Source of the DNA: Pseudomonas lini
Lineage (GTDB): Bacteria > Pseudomonadota > Gammaproteobacteria > Pseudomonadales > Pseudomonadaceae
DNA: 64,000 nt
NCBI RefSeq assembly: GCF_001042905.1
Contig: NZ_JYLB01000001.1
Location: forward strand, 496,001 to 560,000
Reading direction: 5' to 3'
Shown here: positions 46,980-56,474 of the stretch, piece after piece
How the letters are laid out: the number at the start of each line of letters is the position of its first letter
Numbering within the stretch: the stretch's first letter is position 1
Made by a program: the position numbers and the translations under genes
The notes under the pieces: generated by a model
The model's input: only the letters and a program-made list of their open reading frames with translations
Database searches by the model: none
What the model was told of the DNA's origin: nothing

Positions 46980-48320
46980 ATGGACATCCCTAAAATGCCT
47001 GCACCTTTAACTCCCGTAGAGACGAATTCTGTACTTGCGACGGACGCTGACGTTGTCGTGATTGGCGGCGGCATTGTCGGAACTTTTACTGCCTATTACC
47101 TGGCCAAGCGCGGCATGAAGGTCGCACTGGTGGAAAAAGGACGCATCGGTGCTGAGCAGTCGAGTCGAAACTGGGGCTGGTGCCGTCAGCAAAATCGAGA
47201 CGCCCGTGAGCTGCCGTTGTCGACCAAAAGCCTGGAGCTGTGGGAGCAGTTCGCAGCAGAATCTGGTGAGGACACAGGATTTAGACGATGCGGCTTGCTC
47301 TATCTCAGCAACAACGAGAAGGAACTGGCTGGCTGGGCACAATGGGGTGAATTTGCCCGTACTGTCGATGTAAAAACCCATATGCTGACCGCGGAACAAG
47401 CTGCTCAACACGGCCGGGCGACCGGTAAACCCTGGAAAGGCGGGGTCTTTGCGCCTACCGACGGTATTGCGGACCCATCTCGTGCGGCTCCGGCGGTTGC
47501 ACGGGCCATCATTAAACTTGGCGGCACTGTGCACCAGGGGTGCGCAGCACGTGGCCTCGAGACCGAGGGTGGCCGGTTGTCTGCAGTCGTCACCGAGAAG
47601 GGCGCCATTCGCACGAAGCTCGCTGTGCTTGCCGGAGGCGCGTGGGCCTCCTCTTTCTGCCGTCAGTACGGCATTCGGTTTCCCCAGGCAACCATTCGCC
47701 AGACGGTGTTGTCGGTTTCCCAGGGCGCCAAAGAGATACCTGATGCGCTCCACACGGCTGACGTCTCCATGACCCGTCGCTCCAATGGAGAGTTCACACT
47801 GTCCATCAGCGGTAGTGGGCGTGTTGACCCCACCCTGCAACTTCTGCGTTTCGCCCCGCAGTTCCTGCCAATGTTCCAGCGCAGATGGCGCAAGCTTGCG
47901 CCTGGCGGCCTGCAAGGCTTCCAGTCGGGTCATGAAGGCTTGGGCCGCTGGCGTTTGGACCAGCCAACGCCGATGGAGAGGATGCGAATTCTTGATCCGA
48001 AGGCAGACGCATCGATTGTTGAATTGACTTACAAACGCGCAGTAGATCTGGTCCCGCTGCTGAAAGCGTCGTCGGTCACCGGAGCCTGGGCAGGCTATGT
48101 GGACAGCACGCCTGACGGCGTCCCGGGAATCGGCGAGATGGTGACCCTCCCTGGCCTGGTGCTTGCGGCCGGGTTCAGTGGCCATGGCTTCGGCATCGGC
48201 CCTGGGGCAGGCCACTTGATCGCCGACATTGTCAGCGGCAGCGACCCCTTGGTTGATCCTCGACCCTATCACCCGGACCGATTCCAGTCTTCGGCGTGGG
48301 GCAAGGTCGCGGAATTCTGA
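46980..48320 (+). CDS. FAD-dependent amine/amino-acid oxidoreductase (DadA-like)
   Basis: The 446-residue protein has the Rossmann motif ADVVVIGGGIVGTFTAYYLAKRG near residues 23-45 and ends with the DAO-family segment GLVLAAGFSGHGFGIGPGAG. Start: the frame extends up to 46818, but that part lies in the duplicated promoter region, so I begin at ATG 46980 (another Met is at 46995). It would oxidise a secondary amine or amino acid to an imine, passing electrons to FAD. It stands alone between its duplicated promoter and a hairpin. Confidence 0.87.
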   Translation: MDIPKMPAPLTPVETNSVLATDADVVVIGGGIVGTFTAYYLAKRGMKVALVEKGRIGAEQSSRNWGWCRQQNRDARELPLSTKSLELWEQFAAESGEDTGFRRCGLLYLSNNEKELAGWAQWGEFARTVDVKTHMLTAEQAAQHGRATGKPWKGGVFAPTDGIADPSRAAPAVARAIIKLGGTVHQGCAARGLETEGGRLSAVVTEKGAIRTKLAVLAGGAWASSFCRQYGIRFPQATIRQTVLSVSQGAKEIPDALHTADVSMTRRSNGEFTLSISGSGRVDPTLQLLRFAPQFLPMFQRRWRKLAPGGLQGFQSGHEGLGRWRLDQPTPMERMRILDPKADASIVELTYKRAVDLVPLLKASSVTGAWAGYVDSTPDGVPGIGEMVTLPGLVLAAGFSGHGFGIGPGAGHLIADIVSGSDPLVDPRPYHPDRFQSSAWGKVAEF

Positions 48321-48409
48321 AAATGGGCCGCCTACCGATGCAGATCTAATCAAACGGCTGCTCGGCACAGGCCCGAATGGGCCCTGTCACTCACTCGTAA
48401 AAACAATAA

Positions 48410-48441
48410 ACGGGCGCATTCCTCAGGGGGATGCGCCCGTT
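48410..48441 (+). terminator. terminator hairpin after the FAD oxidase gene
   Basis: AACGGGCGCAT (about 48409-48419) pairs with ATGCGCCCGTT (48431-48441), a strong stem followed by only CTCGTT on the plus strand, so termination may need Rho or be incomplete. Confidence 0.65.
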
Positions 48442-48550
48442 CTCGTTGCGCAGGCAGATTCTGCCGCATGTTGGGTTCCGAGTCGCTCGCCGGTGTGCCA
48501 TAACGGCCCACAAAGCTCAGAAAAAGGGGGGCAGCGCCCGAGTCTGGAGC

Positions 48551-48702
48551 GTCCCGCACAGTCTGCTGAGCAAGCCCTGTAAAACGGTGGTTTGTGCCAA
48601 GCAACCTATACTTTTAACGATTTATGCAGGGTCTCTTGGTGTTGTAATAATTTCGTGATGCAGCGTTACCCCGATGCTTCTCGAACGGAGTAACTGCTTG
48701 CC
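48551..48702 (+). promoter_or_regulatory. 152-bp duplicated promoter region, second copy
   Basis: Gap-free match to 46777-46928. It ends 36 bp before the HAD gene, the first gene of the long operon to 60152. Conservation across the whole length, including non-coding spacing, suggests that both promoters answer to the same regulator. Confidence 0.75.
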
Positions 48703-48738
48703 CCGTCATGACCTCAACCATCATTCAGGACTGCACTC

Positions 48739-49407
48739 ATGAGCTTTCTTCGACCCAAGTTTATTACCTTTGACTGCTACGGCACGTTGACCAACTTCCA
48801 AATGGGAAACATGACGCGCGAGCTGTTCGCCGACCGTGTCCCTGCCGGGCAAATGGATCAGTTCGTCAAGGACTTCTCCGCCTATCGTCTGGATCAGGTG
48901 ATGGGTGACTGGCGGCCGTATGATGAAATTATCAAGACCTCTCTGGCGCGGGTCTGCAAACGTTGGGGCATCGAGTACAAAGGCGAAGGCCAACTTTATT
49001 ACGACGCCGTACCGACGTGGGGGCCGCATGCCGACGTGCCGGCTGGCCTGGCGAAAATCGCCGACAAGATTCCGCTGGTGATTTTCTCCAACGCAATGGA
49101 CGAGCAGATCATGTCCAACGTCGACAAGCTCGGCGCGCCTTTCCATAAAGTCTTCACCGCCCAGCAAGCTCAAGCCTACAAGCCGCGCCTGGCCGCCTTC
49201 GAGTTCATGCTCGATAACCTCGGCTGCGGGCCGGAGGACGTTCTGCACGTATCTTCAAGCTTCCGCTATGACCTGATGTCGGCCCACGACATGAAGATCA
49301 AGCACAAAGCCTTCGTTGCCCGTGGTCACGAACAGCCGGCGAATGCGGTCTATGGCTACCACCAGATCCCCGATATCGGCGGTTTGGCCGGTTTGGTCGG
49401 TCTCTGA
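48739..49407 (+). CDS. HAD-superfamily hydrolase, haloacid dehalogenase type II-like
   Basis: The 222-residue protein has HAD motif I FDCYGTL (nucleophile Asp near residue 12), motif II FSNAMDE, motif III Lys in YKPRLAAFEF, and motif IV SSSFRYDLMSAHD. True L-2-haloacid dehalogenases have SSNAWD in the last motif; here the Asn is Ser and an extra residue is present, so dehalogenation is doubtful. It may be a phosphatase or other HAD enzyme acting on the imported compound. First gene of the operon that runs through the ABC transporter genes. Confidence 0.85.
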   Translation: MSFLRPKFITFDCYGTLTNFQMGNMTRELFADRVPAGQMDQFVKDFSAYRLDQVMGDWRPYDEIIKTSLARVCKRWGIEYKGEGQLYYDAVPTWGPHADVPAGLAKIADKIPLVIFSNAMDEQIMSNVDKLGAPFHKVFTAQQAQAYKPRLAAFEFMLDNLGCGPEDVLHVSSSFRYDLMSAHDMKIKHKAFVARGHEQPANAVYGYHQIPDIGGLAGLVGL

Positions 49408-49443
49408 GTCTCAGGGCACTCTTCAAGGCAAAAGGGGATAGAC

Positions 49444-50718
49444 ATGGGCAGTGAGTCCTATTGGCTCGATACCGCACCGGTATTCACCGGTGCCCAGCTC
49501 GGTGCGTTGCCCGGGCAGGTCGATGTGGCCATCGTCGGTGGTGGTTTCACCGGCCTGGCGGCGGCCCGGGCCCTGGCCTTGAAGGGGGCCAGTGTGGTGG
49601 TGCTGGAAGGTGGGCGGGTGATTGGCGAAGCGTCAGGGCGCAATGGCGGTCAGTGCAACACCGGCGTTGCCCAGGACTACGCGGCGCTCAGCGCCAGCCT
49701 CGGCGCTGATAAAGCGCGAGCCTATTACCTGGCCTATGAAAGCGCCGTGCAGAGTGTCGTCTCGCTGGTAGAGCAGGAGCAGATTGCCTGTGACCTCAAG
49801 CGCAATGGCAAGCTCAAACTGGCCGCCAAACCGATGCATTACGAAGGCTTGGCGCGCACCTGCGAACTGATTCGGCGGGAGGTCGATGCCGAAGTTGAAT
49901 TGCTCTCTGCGCAAGAGGCCCGTGCTGAAGTCAACTCGGCCCAGTTCCATGGCGGCTTGCTGCAGCGCAACGGCGTGCAGATGCATGTCGGGCGCTTCGG
50001 TGTCGGTCTGGCCGAAGCGGCCGCACGTCACGGTGCGTTGATCTTCCAGGGCGTGTCGGTGACGGACTGGAAAGCCCGTGCCGGCGGCTATCAGGTCAAC
50101 ACCACCAAGGGTTCGCTGCACGCCAAACAGGTTCTGCTGGCTACAGGCACGTGCCAGCAGGGCGGATTGGGCTGGTATCGGCGGCGGATCGTGCCGGTGG
50201 GCAGTTTCGTGATCGCCACCGAGGTGCTACCGCAGGCCCTGATCGACAGCTTGCTGCCGGCACGGCGTTCCTATGTCACCAGCCGCATGATCGGTAACTA
50301 CTTCCGCCTGACGCCGGACAACCGCTTGCTGTTTGGCGGTCGTGCGCGGTTTGCCATGTCTGACAGCGTTTCCGACGCCAAGAGCGGCAAAGTGTTGCAA
50401 GCGGCGATGGTGCAGATGTTCCCGCAGCTGGCTGGCGTGAAGATCGACTATTGCTGGGGCGGGTTGGTGGACATGACCTCTGATCGGCTGCCCCGGGCCG
50501 GCCAGCATGGAGGCGTTTATTACTCCATGGGTTACAGCGGTCATGGCGTACAGATGTCGGTGCACATGGGGCAGGTCATGGCCGAGGTCATGGCCGGCAA
50601 GGTCGAAGCCAATCCCTGGCGCGAACTCGACTGGCCAGCCATTCCCGGGCATTTCGGCAAGCCCTGGTTCCTGCCCTTGGTGGGTGCGTATTACCGCCTG
50701 CAGGACTACCTGCACTGA
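49444..50718 (+). CDS. FAD-dependent oxidoreductase (PuuB-like)
   Basis: The 424-residue protein has VDVAIVGGGFTGLAAARALALKG near residue 27 and the GEASGRNGGQCNTG segment of gamma-glutamylputrescine oxidase-type enzymes, ending in YYSMGYSGHGVQMSVHMG. Enzymes of this kind oxidise a primary or secondary amine to an aldehyde with release of ammonia or an amine. It follows the HAD gene by 36 bp. Substrate unknown. Confidence 0.88.
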   Translation: MGSESYWLDTAPVFTGAQLGALPGQVDVAIVGGGFTGLAAARALALKGASVVVLEGGRVIGEASGRNGGQCNTGVAQDYAALSASLGADKARAYYLAYESAVQSVVSLVEQEQIACDLKRNGKLKLAAKPMHYEGLARTCELIRREVDAEVELLSAQEARAEVNSAQFHGGLLQRNGVQMHVGRFGVGLAEAAARHGALIFQGVSVTDWKARAGGYQVNTTKGSLHAKQVLLATGTCQQGGLGWYRRRIVPVGSFVIATEVLPQALIDSLLPARRSYVTSRMIGNYFRLTPDNRLLFGGRARFAMSDSVSDAKSGKVLQAAMVQMFPQLAGVKIDYCWGGLVDMTSDRLPRAGQHGGVYYSMGYSGHGVQMSVHMGQVMAEVMAGKVEANPWRELDWPAIPGHFGKPWFLPLVGAYYRLQDYLH

Positions 50719-50804
50719 GTTCAAGGTATTTGCTTTACGTTTCAACCACACACGATTAATCGCGAGCACTCGAGCCTTATCATTTTTCGAAAGGTAGAAC
50801 TGAC

Positions 50805-52451
50805 ATGACTGACAACAAAAACAGTATCGACTCCCAGTTGATCACAGGGAAAGAAAGTCTGCGCATTTTCGAAGGGCTCAATCGCGGCATGTCACGCCGC
50901 AATGCATTGCAAATGCTGGGGTTGGCAGGGGTGGCCGTCGCGGGCGCCGGCAGCCTGTTCGGCGCCGCCGGCAAGCTGTTTGCCGATGATGAAGCCGCAA
51001 GCCCTGGCAAAGGCAAACCTGGCGGTCGTATCCGCGTCGCAGGCTCGTCCAGTTCCACCGCCGACACCCTGGACCCGGCCAAAGGTTCATCGTCCACCGA
51101 CTACGTGCGCCATTACATGTTCTACAACGGCCTGACGCGGTTCGACAGCCATATGGTGCCGCAACTCGAGTTGGCCGAGCGTATCGACACCACTGACGCC
51201 ACGCTCTGGGTGATCACCCTGCGCAAGGAAGTAGTCTTCCACAACGGCAAGCCTCTGACCGCCGCCGACGTGGTGTTCTCTCTGTTGCGGCACAAGGATC
51301 CAATCACCGGTTCCAAGGTCCTGCCGCTGGCGTCGCAGTTCGCCGAAGTCAAAGCCAACGGCACCCATGAAGTGCAGATACAGTTGAGCGGCCCAAATGC
51401 TGAACTGCCATCGGTGCTTGCCATCTCTCACATGTTGATCGTTCCCGAGGGGACGAGTGATTTCAGCCAGGGCATCGGCACCGGCCCGTTCAAGGCCAAA
51501 GAGTTCAAGCCTGGAGTGCGTTCGATTGGTGTGCGCAATACCAATTACTGGAAACCCGGTTTGCCGTATCTGGACGAGATCGAATTTATCGCCATTGCCG
51601 ACGAGCCGTCACGGATCAACGCCCTGTTGTCGGGCGACGTACAAATCGTCAACGAAGTTAACCCGCGTTCAACGGTTCGTATCAAGGCCAGTACCAAGCA
51701 TCGGGTCGTGGACTCGCCGTCGGGTAACTACACCGACCTGATCATTCGTCAGGACCAGTTGCCAGGCAAAAGCCCAGAGTTCACCGAGGCCATGAAGTTG
51801 CTGCTGGACCGGGAACAGATCAAGTCGGCGATATTCCGGGGCTACGCCAGGGTCGGCAACGATCACCCGATCGCACCCGGTGCGCGCTTCTACAACGCCG
51901 ACCTGCCACAACGTGCCTACGACCCGGAAAAAGCCAAGTTCCTGCTCAAAAAGGCCGGTATGGAAAGCATCACCATGCCGCTGATGTGCTCGCCTGCCGC
52001 GACCGGTTCGGTGGACATCGCTGTGCTACTGCAGCAGTCAGCCAAACAGGCCGGGCTCAAGCTCGACGTCAACCGCCTGCCGAGCGATGGCTACTGGTCC
52101 AACCATTGGGCGAAGCACCCGCTGAGTTTCGGCAACATCAACCCGCGGCCCAATGCCGACATGCTTTTCTCGCAGTTCTTCCAGTCGACAGCACCCTGGA
52201 ATGAGTCCGGCTGGAAAAACGAACAGTTCGACCAGCTGCTGGTACAAGCCCGAGGCGAAACCGACGAGGCCAAGCGCGGCAAGATGTACGCAGACATGCA
52301 AACCCTGGTGCATGAACACAGCGGCATCGGCGTGCCGGTGTTCATCAGCAACATCGATGGCGCCGATCAGCGAGTCAAAGGTTATGGCACCAACCCTCTG
52401 GGTGGTTTCATGGGCTACATGTTTGCCGAGCAGATCTGGCTGGACGCTTGA
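50805..52451 (+). CDS. dipeptide-type ABC transporter substrate-binding protein with Tat signal
   Basis: The 548-residue family 5 binding protein begins with an unusually long N-terminus and a twin-arginine motif (MSRRNALQMLG, Arg31-Arg32) followed by a hydrophobic stretch, so it is exported folded by Tat. Family 5 features include VLRHKD-like segments (FSLLRHKDPITGSK), GTGPFKAKEF and AYDPEKAKFLLKKAG. It would bind the catabolic substrate of this locus in the periplasm. Confidence 0.9.
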   Translation: MTDNKNSIDSQLITGKESLRIFEGLNRGMSRRNALQMLGLAGVAVAGAGSLFGAAGKLFADDEAASPGKGKPGGRIRVAGSSSSTADTLDPAKGSSSTDYVRHYMFYNGLTRFDSHMVPQLELAERIDTTDATLWVITLRKEVVFHNGKPLTAADVVFSLLRHKDPITGSKVLPLASQFAEVKANGTHEVQIQLSGPNAELPSVLAISHMLIVPEGTSDFSQGIGTGPFKAKEFKPGVRSIGVRNTNYWKPGLPYLDEIEFIAIADEPSRINALLSGDVQIVNEVNPRSTVRIKASTKHRVVDSPSGNYTDLIIRQDQLPGKSPEFTEAMKLLLDREQIKSAIFRGYARVGNDHPIAPGARFYNADLPQRAYDPEKAKFLLKKAGMESITMPLMCSPAATGSVDIAVLLQQSAKQAGLKLDVNRLPSDGYWSNHWAKHPLSFGNINPRPNADMLFSQFFQSTAPWNESGWKNEQFDQLLVQARGETDEAKRGKMYADMQTLVHEHSGIGVPVFISNIDGADQRVKGYGTNPLGGFMGYMFAEQIWLDA

Positions 52452-52497
52452 TGAAAGTCGGGTTTTTGCTGCAGCGATATTGCATGAGGATAGGGTG

Positions 52498-53454
52498 ATG
52501 AATAGCAACACACTGTGGTTGATCGGCCGGCGCCTGGGCGCGGCGATCGTGACCTTGTTGATTGTGTCCATGGTGGTTTTCGCCATCACGGCGGTGCTGC
52601 CGGGGGACGCGGCGCAACAGTCTCTGGGGCAGTTCGCCACGCCGGAACAAGTGGCAGCCTTGCGCCTGAAAATGGGGCTGGATCAGCCTGGTGTGTTGCG
52701 TTACCTGCACTGGTTGATGAACTTGCTCAGTGGTGACATGGGGCTGTCCGTCTCCAACGCCATGCCGGTCAGCGAGTTGATGGCCGGGCGGGTGCCCAAC
52801 ACCCTGATGCTGGCGGCCGCCACGGCGCTGGTGTCAGTACCGGTGGCGTTGATCCTGGGTATCGGTTCGGCGATGGGGCGGGGCGGGCGCATCGACAGTT
52901 TCCTCAGCTTTTTGACCTTGACCATGGTGGCGGTGCCGGAGTTTCTGGTGGCGACCCTGGCGGTGCTGATTTTCGCGGTGAACCTGGGCTGGTTGTCGGC
53001 GCTGTCCTACGCCAGTGACATCACTTCACCTTGGCAATTCATGCGCACTTACGCATTGCCGGTGATGACGCTGTGCTGCGTCATCGTCGCGCAAATGGCA
53101 CGCATGACCCGGGCGGCGGTGATCGATCAGCTCGACAGTCCTTACGTGGAAATGGCCCGGCTCAAAGGCGTGAGCAAGATTCGGATCGTCCTGCGCCATG
53201 CCTTGCCCAATGCCATCGGCCCCATCGCCAATGCCATCGCCCTGAGCCTTTCCTATCTGTTGGGCGGGGTGGTGATCGTCGAGACGATCTTCAACTACCC
53301 CGGCATCGCCAGCCTGATGGTCGATGCAGTGACCAACCGCGACATGGCATTGGTTCAAGCCTGCACCATGTTGTTTTGTACGGCGTATCTGACGTTGGTG
53401 CTGATTGCCGACCTGTGCGCGATTCTTTCCAATCCGAGGCTGAGAAATCAATGA
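52498..53454 (+). CDS. ABC transporter permease (DppB type)
   Basis: The 318-residue membrane protein starts at ATG 52498, preceded by GAGGATAGGGTG; a longer frame from 52153 covers the end of the binding-protein gene and is not used. It has the DppB-like first helix (AAIVTLLIVSMVVFAITAVLPGDAA), six helices, and the EAA loop EMARLKGVSKIRIVLRHALP. It pairs with the DppC-type permease whose gene overlaps it. Confidence 0.9.
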   Translation: MNSNTLWLIGRRLGAAIVTLLIVSMVVFAITAVLPGDAAQQSLGQFATPEQVAALRLKMGLDQPGVLRYLHWLMNLLSGDMGLSVSNAMPVSELMAGRVPNTLMLAAATALVSVPVALILGIGSAMGRGGRIDSFLSFLTLTMVAVPEFLVATLAVLIFAVNLGWLSALSYASDITSPWQFMRTYALPVMTLCCVIVAQMARMTRAAVIDQLDSPYVEMARLKGVSKIRIVLRHALPNAIGPIANAIALSLSYLLGGVVIVETIFNYPGIASLMVDAVTNRDMALVQACTMLFCTAYLTLVLIADLCAILSNPRLRNQ

Positions 53455-54323
53455 ACAATCTCATTGTGAAATCGCCGGCTACTAACAAATTGGCGCTGGG
53501 CAAGGTTTCCCACGGATCGTCCTGGCTCGGCCTGATCGGCGCCGCGATGTGTGTGATCTGGTTGCTGGTGGCCATCTTCGGTCCGTGGCTGGCGCCGCAT
53601 CCGGTGGGGGAAGTGGTCTCTGATAATGTCTTCGACAACCTGAGTGCTGCTTACCCGTTCGGCACCGATTACCTGGGCCGCGACATGCTCAGCCGAATCC
53701 TCGTCGGCGCACGATTCACCGTTGGCCTGGCGTTGATAGCCGCGGTAATGGCCAGCGGGTTGGGGACCAGCTTTGCGTTGCTGTCGGTGGTTTCACCCAA
53801 GTGGCTGGATGAGTTGATCAGTCGCCTGATGGACGCCTTCATTTCGATCCCCAGCAAGATGCTGGCATTGATCATGGTCTCGGCCTTCGGCTCCTCGGTC
53901 ACCTTGCTGATCTGCACGGCTGTATTGAGTTTCACCCCGGGCGCGTTCCGTATCGCCCGCAGCATGGCGGTGAATATCGAAGCGCTGGAATACGTGCAAG
54001 TGGCCCGTACTCGCGGCGAGCGTCGGCTGTACATCGCCTGCGTGGAAATCCTGCCGAACATGCTCAACCCGGTGCTGACGGACCTGGGCTTGCGCTTCGG
54101 TTTCATCGTCCTGCTGCTCAGCGGCATGAGCTTTCTGGGCCTGGGTGTGCAACCGCCGGATGCCGACCTCGGCTCCCTGGTGCGCGAGAACATCGGTGGC
54201 CTCAATCAGGGCGCACCGGCCATCGTGATTCCAGCCCTGGCCATCGGCACGCTGACCATCGGTGTGAATCTGTTTATCGACCGGCTGTCGTCGCGACGTA
54301 GTCGACGTTCGGGAGGCCATTGA
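53451..54323 (+). CDS. ABC transporter permease (DppC type)
   Basis: The 290-residue membrane protein starts at the ATGA overlap at 53451. It has an N-terminal helix (LGLIGAAMCVIWLLVAIFGPWLA), the DppC motif FGTDYLGRDMLSRILVGAR, and the cytoplasmic loop VARTRGERRLYIACVEILP. It completes the membrane channel with the DppB-type permease. Confidence 0.9.
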   Translation: MNNLIVKSPATNKLALGKVSHGSSWLGLIGAAMCVIWLLVAIFGPWLAPHPVGEVVSDNVFDNLSAAYPFGTDYLGRDMLSRILVGARFTVGLALIAAVMASGLGTSFALLSVVSPKWLDELISRLMDAFISIPSKMLALIMVSAFGSSVTLLICTAVLSFTPGAFRIARSMAVNIEALEYVQVARTRGERRLYIACVEILPNMLNPVLTDLGLRFGFIVLLLSGMSFLGLGVQPPDADLGSLVRENIGGLNQGAPAIVIPALAIGTLTIGVNLFIDRLSSRRSRRSGGH

Positions 54324-54324
54324 A

Positions 54325-56169
54325 ATGAGCGAATTAATTCGAGTCCAGGACCTGCGAGTGGTCGCCTGTGGCGAGCTCGGTGAGGTGGAAATCGTCAAGG
54401 GCGTGAGCTTCTCCCTGGAAAAAGGTGAAGTGCTGGCGTTGATCGGTGAGTCTGGCTCCGGCAAGACCACCATCGCCCTGGCGTTGCTCGGTTATGCCCG
54501 ACGCGGTTGTCGTCTGTCGGGCGGCGTGGTGCAAATCGGCGAACACGACATGCTGGCGTTGAGCGAAAGCGAGCTGCAAGGCCTGCGCGGCAATCGGGTG
54601 TCGTACATCGCGCAAAGCGCTGCGGCGGCGTTCAACCCGGCGAAAAAACTTATCGACCAAGTGGTGGAGGGCGCGTTGATTCATGGTCTGGGCAGCCGGG
54701 CTGTGCTTGAGGCCAAGGCCATCGAGTTGTTCCGCGACCTGGCCCTCCCGGATCCCGATCGCATCGGCCAGCGCTACCCCCATCAAGTCTCCGGCGGGCA
54801 ACTGCAACGGGTGATGGCGGCCATGGCACTGATCAGCGATCCGCTGCTGGTGGTGCTCGACGAACCAACGACGGCACTTGATGTGACGACCCAGATCGAT
54901 GTGCTGCGTGCCTTCAAACGGGTGGTGCGCGAACGCGGCGCGACGGCGGTCTATGTTTCCCATGACCTGGCCGTGGTCGCGCAAATGGCTGACCAGATCG
55001 TGGTGCTCAATGGCGGCGAGATCTTCGAACAGAGCGCCACGGCGCCGTTGCTCAACGGCCCGGCCCATGAATACACCCGCAGCCTGCTGGCGGCGGCGCG
55101 GCCGGACACGACGATTCGTCCGCCTTGCGGCATCGCCGAAGAGACGCCGCTGCTGACCATCCAGGGCCTGACCGCTGGTTACGGCAACAAGAACGCGCAA
55201 GGCATGCCGGCCATTCGCGTGCTGGAAGACATCGACCTGACGGTTCGCAGAGGCCAGGCCATCGGCGTGATCGGTGAGTCGGGTTCCGGCAAGTCGACCC
55301 TGGCACGGGTGGTGGCCGGATTGTTGGAGCCCGCACTTGGCGGTCTGACTTTCGATGGCCAACCCTTGGGTGGCAGCCTGTCGTCGCGCACCGACGAGCA
55401 GTTCCGACGCATTCAAATGGTCTTCCAGAATGCCGACACCGCACTCAACCCGATGCACAGCGTCAGCACCATTCTGAGTCGTCCGCTGAAGATGTATTTC
55501 GGCCTTAAGGGGGCCGCGTTGCGCGAGCGTATTGGCGAGCTACTGGATCTGGTGCGCTTGCCGCGAACCATGGCCGAACGCCGCCCGAACGAACTCTCCG
55601 GCGGGCAAAAGCAACGGGTCAATCTGGCCCGGGCCCTGGCGGCCAAGCCGGATCTGATTCTGTGCGACGAAGTGACCTCCGCGCTGGATACCGTGGTGGG
55701 GGCAGCGATTCTCGAACTGCTGCGTGACCTGCGTCAGCAACTGGGGGTGTCCTATCTGTTCATCAGCCATGACATCTCCACCGTGCGAGCGCTGTGCGAT
55801 GACATTGTGGTGATGTACAGCGGCCACAAAATTCAGGCCGGCAGTCGCCAGTCGTACGCTGAGGCGCCGTTCCATCCCTACACCGACCTGTTGATCCATT
55901 CGGTGCCGGAGTTGCGCCAGGGCTGGCTGGAAGGCTGCGGAACAACGACCTGCGGCACGCTGCCGCCCATTGGTGCAAAAGCCAATGTGCCTGGGCTGTG
56001 CACGTTCCTCAATCGTTGCCCGGTGCGGGTTGACGGCCTGTGCAATTGCGTCCCGCCGGACCGTCACTTGATTGTTGGCGGCAGTGAAGTCCTTTGTCAT
56101 CACGACAGTGCCGAGTTGCTGAAAACCCAGAAGGATTCAAACAGCATGACCGCGGGAGCCTATGCATGA
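54325..56169 (+). CDS. fused double ABC ATPase (DppD-DppF type)
   Basis: The 614-residue protein contains two complete ABC domains. The first (about residues 1-265) has GESGSGKTT, VSGGQLQRV and LLVVLDEPTTALD. The second (about 275-600) has GESGSGKSTL, LSGGQKQRV and LILCDEVTSALD, where the usual DEP reads DEV. The C-terminus carries the Cys-containing FLNRCPVR segment typical of peptide-transporter ATPases. Fusion replaces the two separate ATPases seen in the pip-linked transporter of this window. Confidence 0.92.
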   Translation: MSELIRVQDLRVVACGELGEVEIVKGVSFSLEKGEVLALIGESGSGKTTIALALLGYARRGCRLSGGVVQIGEHDMLALSESELQGLRGNRVSYIAQSAAAAFNPAKKLIDQVVEGALIHGLGSRAVLEAKAIELFRDLALPDPDRIGQRYPHQVSGGQLQRVMAAMALISDPLLVVLDEPTTALDVTTQIDVLRAFKRVVRERGATAVYVSHDLAVVAQMADQIVVLNGGEIFEQSATAPLLNGPAHEYTRSLLAAARPDTTIRPPCGIAEETPLLTIQGLTAGYGNKNAQGMPAIRVLEDIDLTVRRGQAIGVIGESGSGKSTLARVVAGLLEPALGGLTFDGQPLGGSLSSRTDEQFRRIQMVFQNADTALNPMHSVSTILSRPLKMYFGLKGAALRERIGELLDLVRLPRTMAERRPNELSGGQKQRVNLARALAAKPDLILCDEVTSALDTVVGAAILELLRDLRQQLGVSYLFISHDISTVRALCDDIVVMYSGHKIQAGSRQSYAEAPFHPYTDLLIHSVPELRQGWLEGCGTTTCGTLPPIGAKANVPGLCTFLNRCPVRVDGLCNCVPPDRHLIVGGSEVLCHHDSAELLKTQKDSNSMTAGAYA

Positions 56170-56474
56170 ACGGGCGTTTCGTCAGGCTGGCCGAACAGGG
56201 CCGGCCCACCGTCAAACTGCAGGTAGACGGCAAGCCTATCGAGGCACTGCAGGGCGATACGCTGATGGTCGCGTTGCTGACTCAGGGCTCGGCGTTGCGC
56301 CAATCGGAATTCGATTCGGGTCGCCGCGCCGGATTTTGCCTGATGGGCGCGTGTCAGGACTGTTGGGTCTGGACCCGCAGCGGCGAGCGTCTGCGCGCCT
56401 GTTCCAATGAGGTCCGTGAAGGCCTGGATATTGTCACCACCCAACCGGAGGCGATATGGCCACTGCGCGGCTGA
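56166..56474 (+). CDS. [2Fe-2S]-binding small subunit of a three-part dehydrogenase (HcnA/LhpF-like)
   Basis: The 102-residue protein begins at the ATGA overlap at 56166. It has the plant-type ferredoxin pattern GFCLMGACQDCWV plus a later Cys in RLRACS, four ligands for one [2Fe-2S] cluster. Small proteins of this type pair with FAD/NAD and SoxB-like subunits in hydrogen-cyanide synthase, opine and D-hydroxyproline dehydrogenases. The next two genes encode exactly those partners. Confidence 0.85.
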   Translation: MNGRFVRLAEQGRPTVKLQVDGKPIEALQGDTLMVALLTQGSALRQSEFDSGRRAGFCLMGACQDCWVWTRSGERLRACSNEVREGLDIVTTQPEAIWPLRG

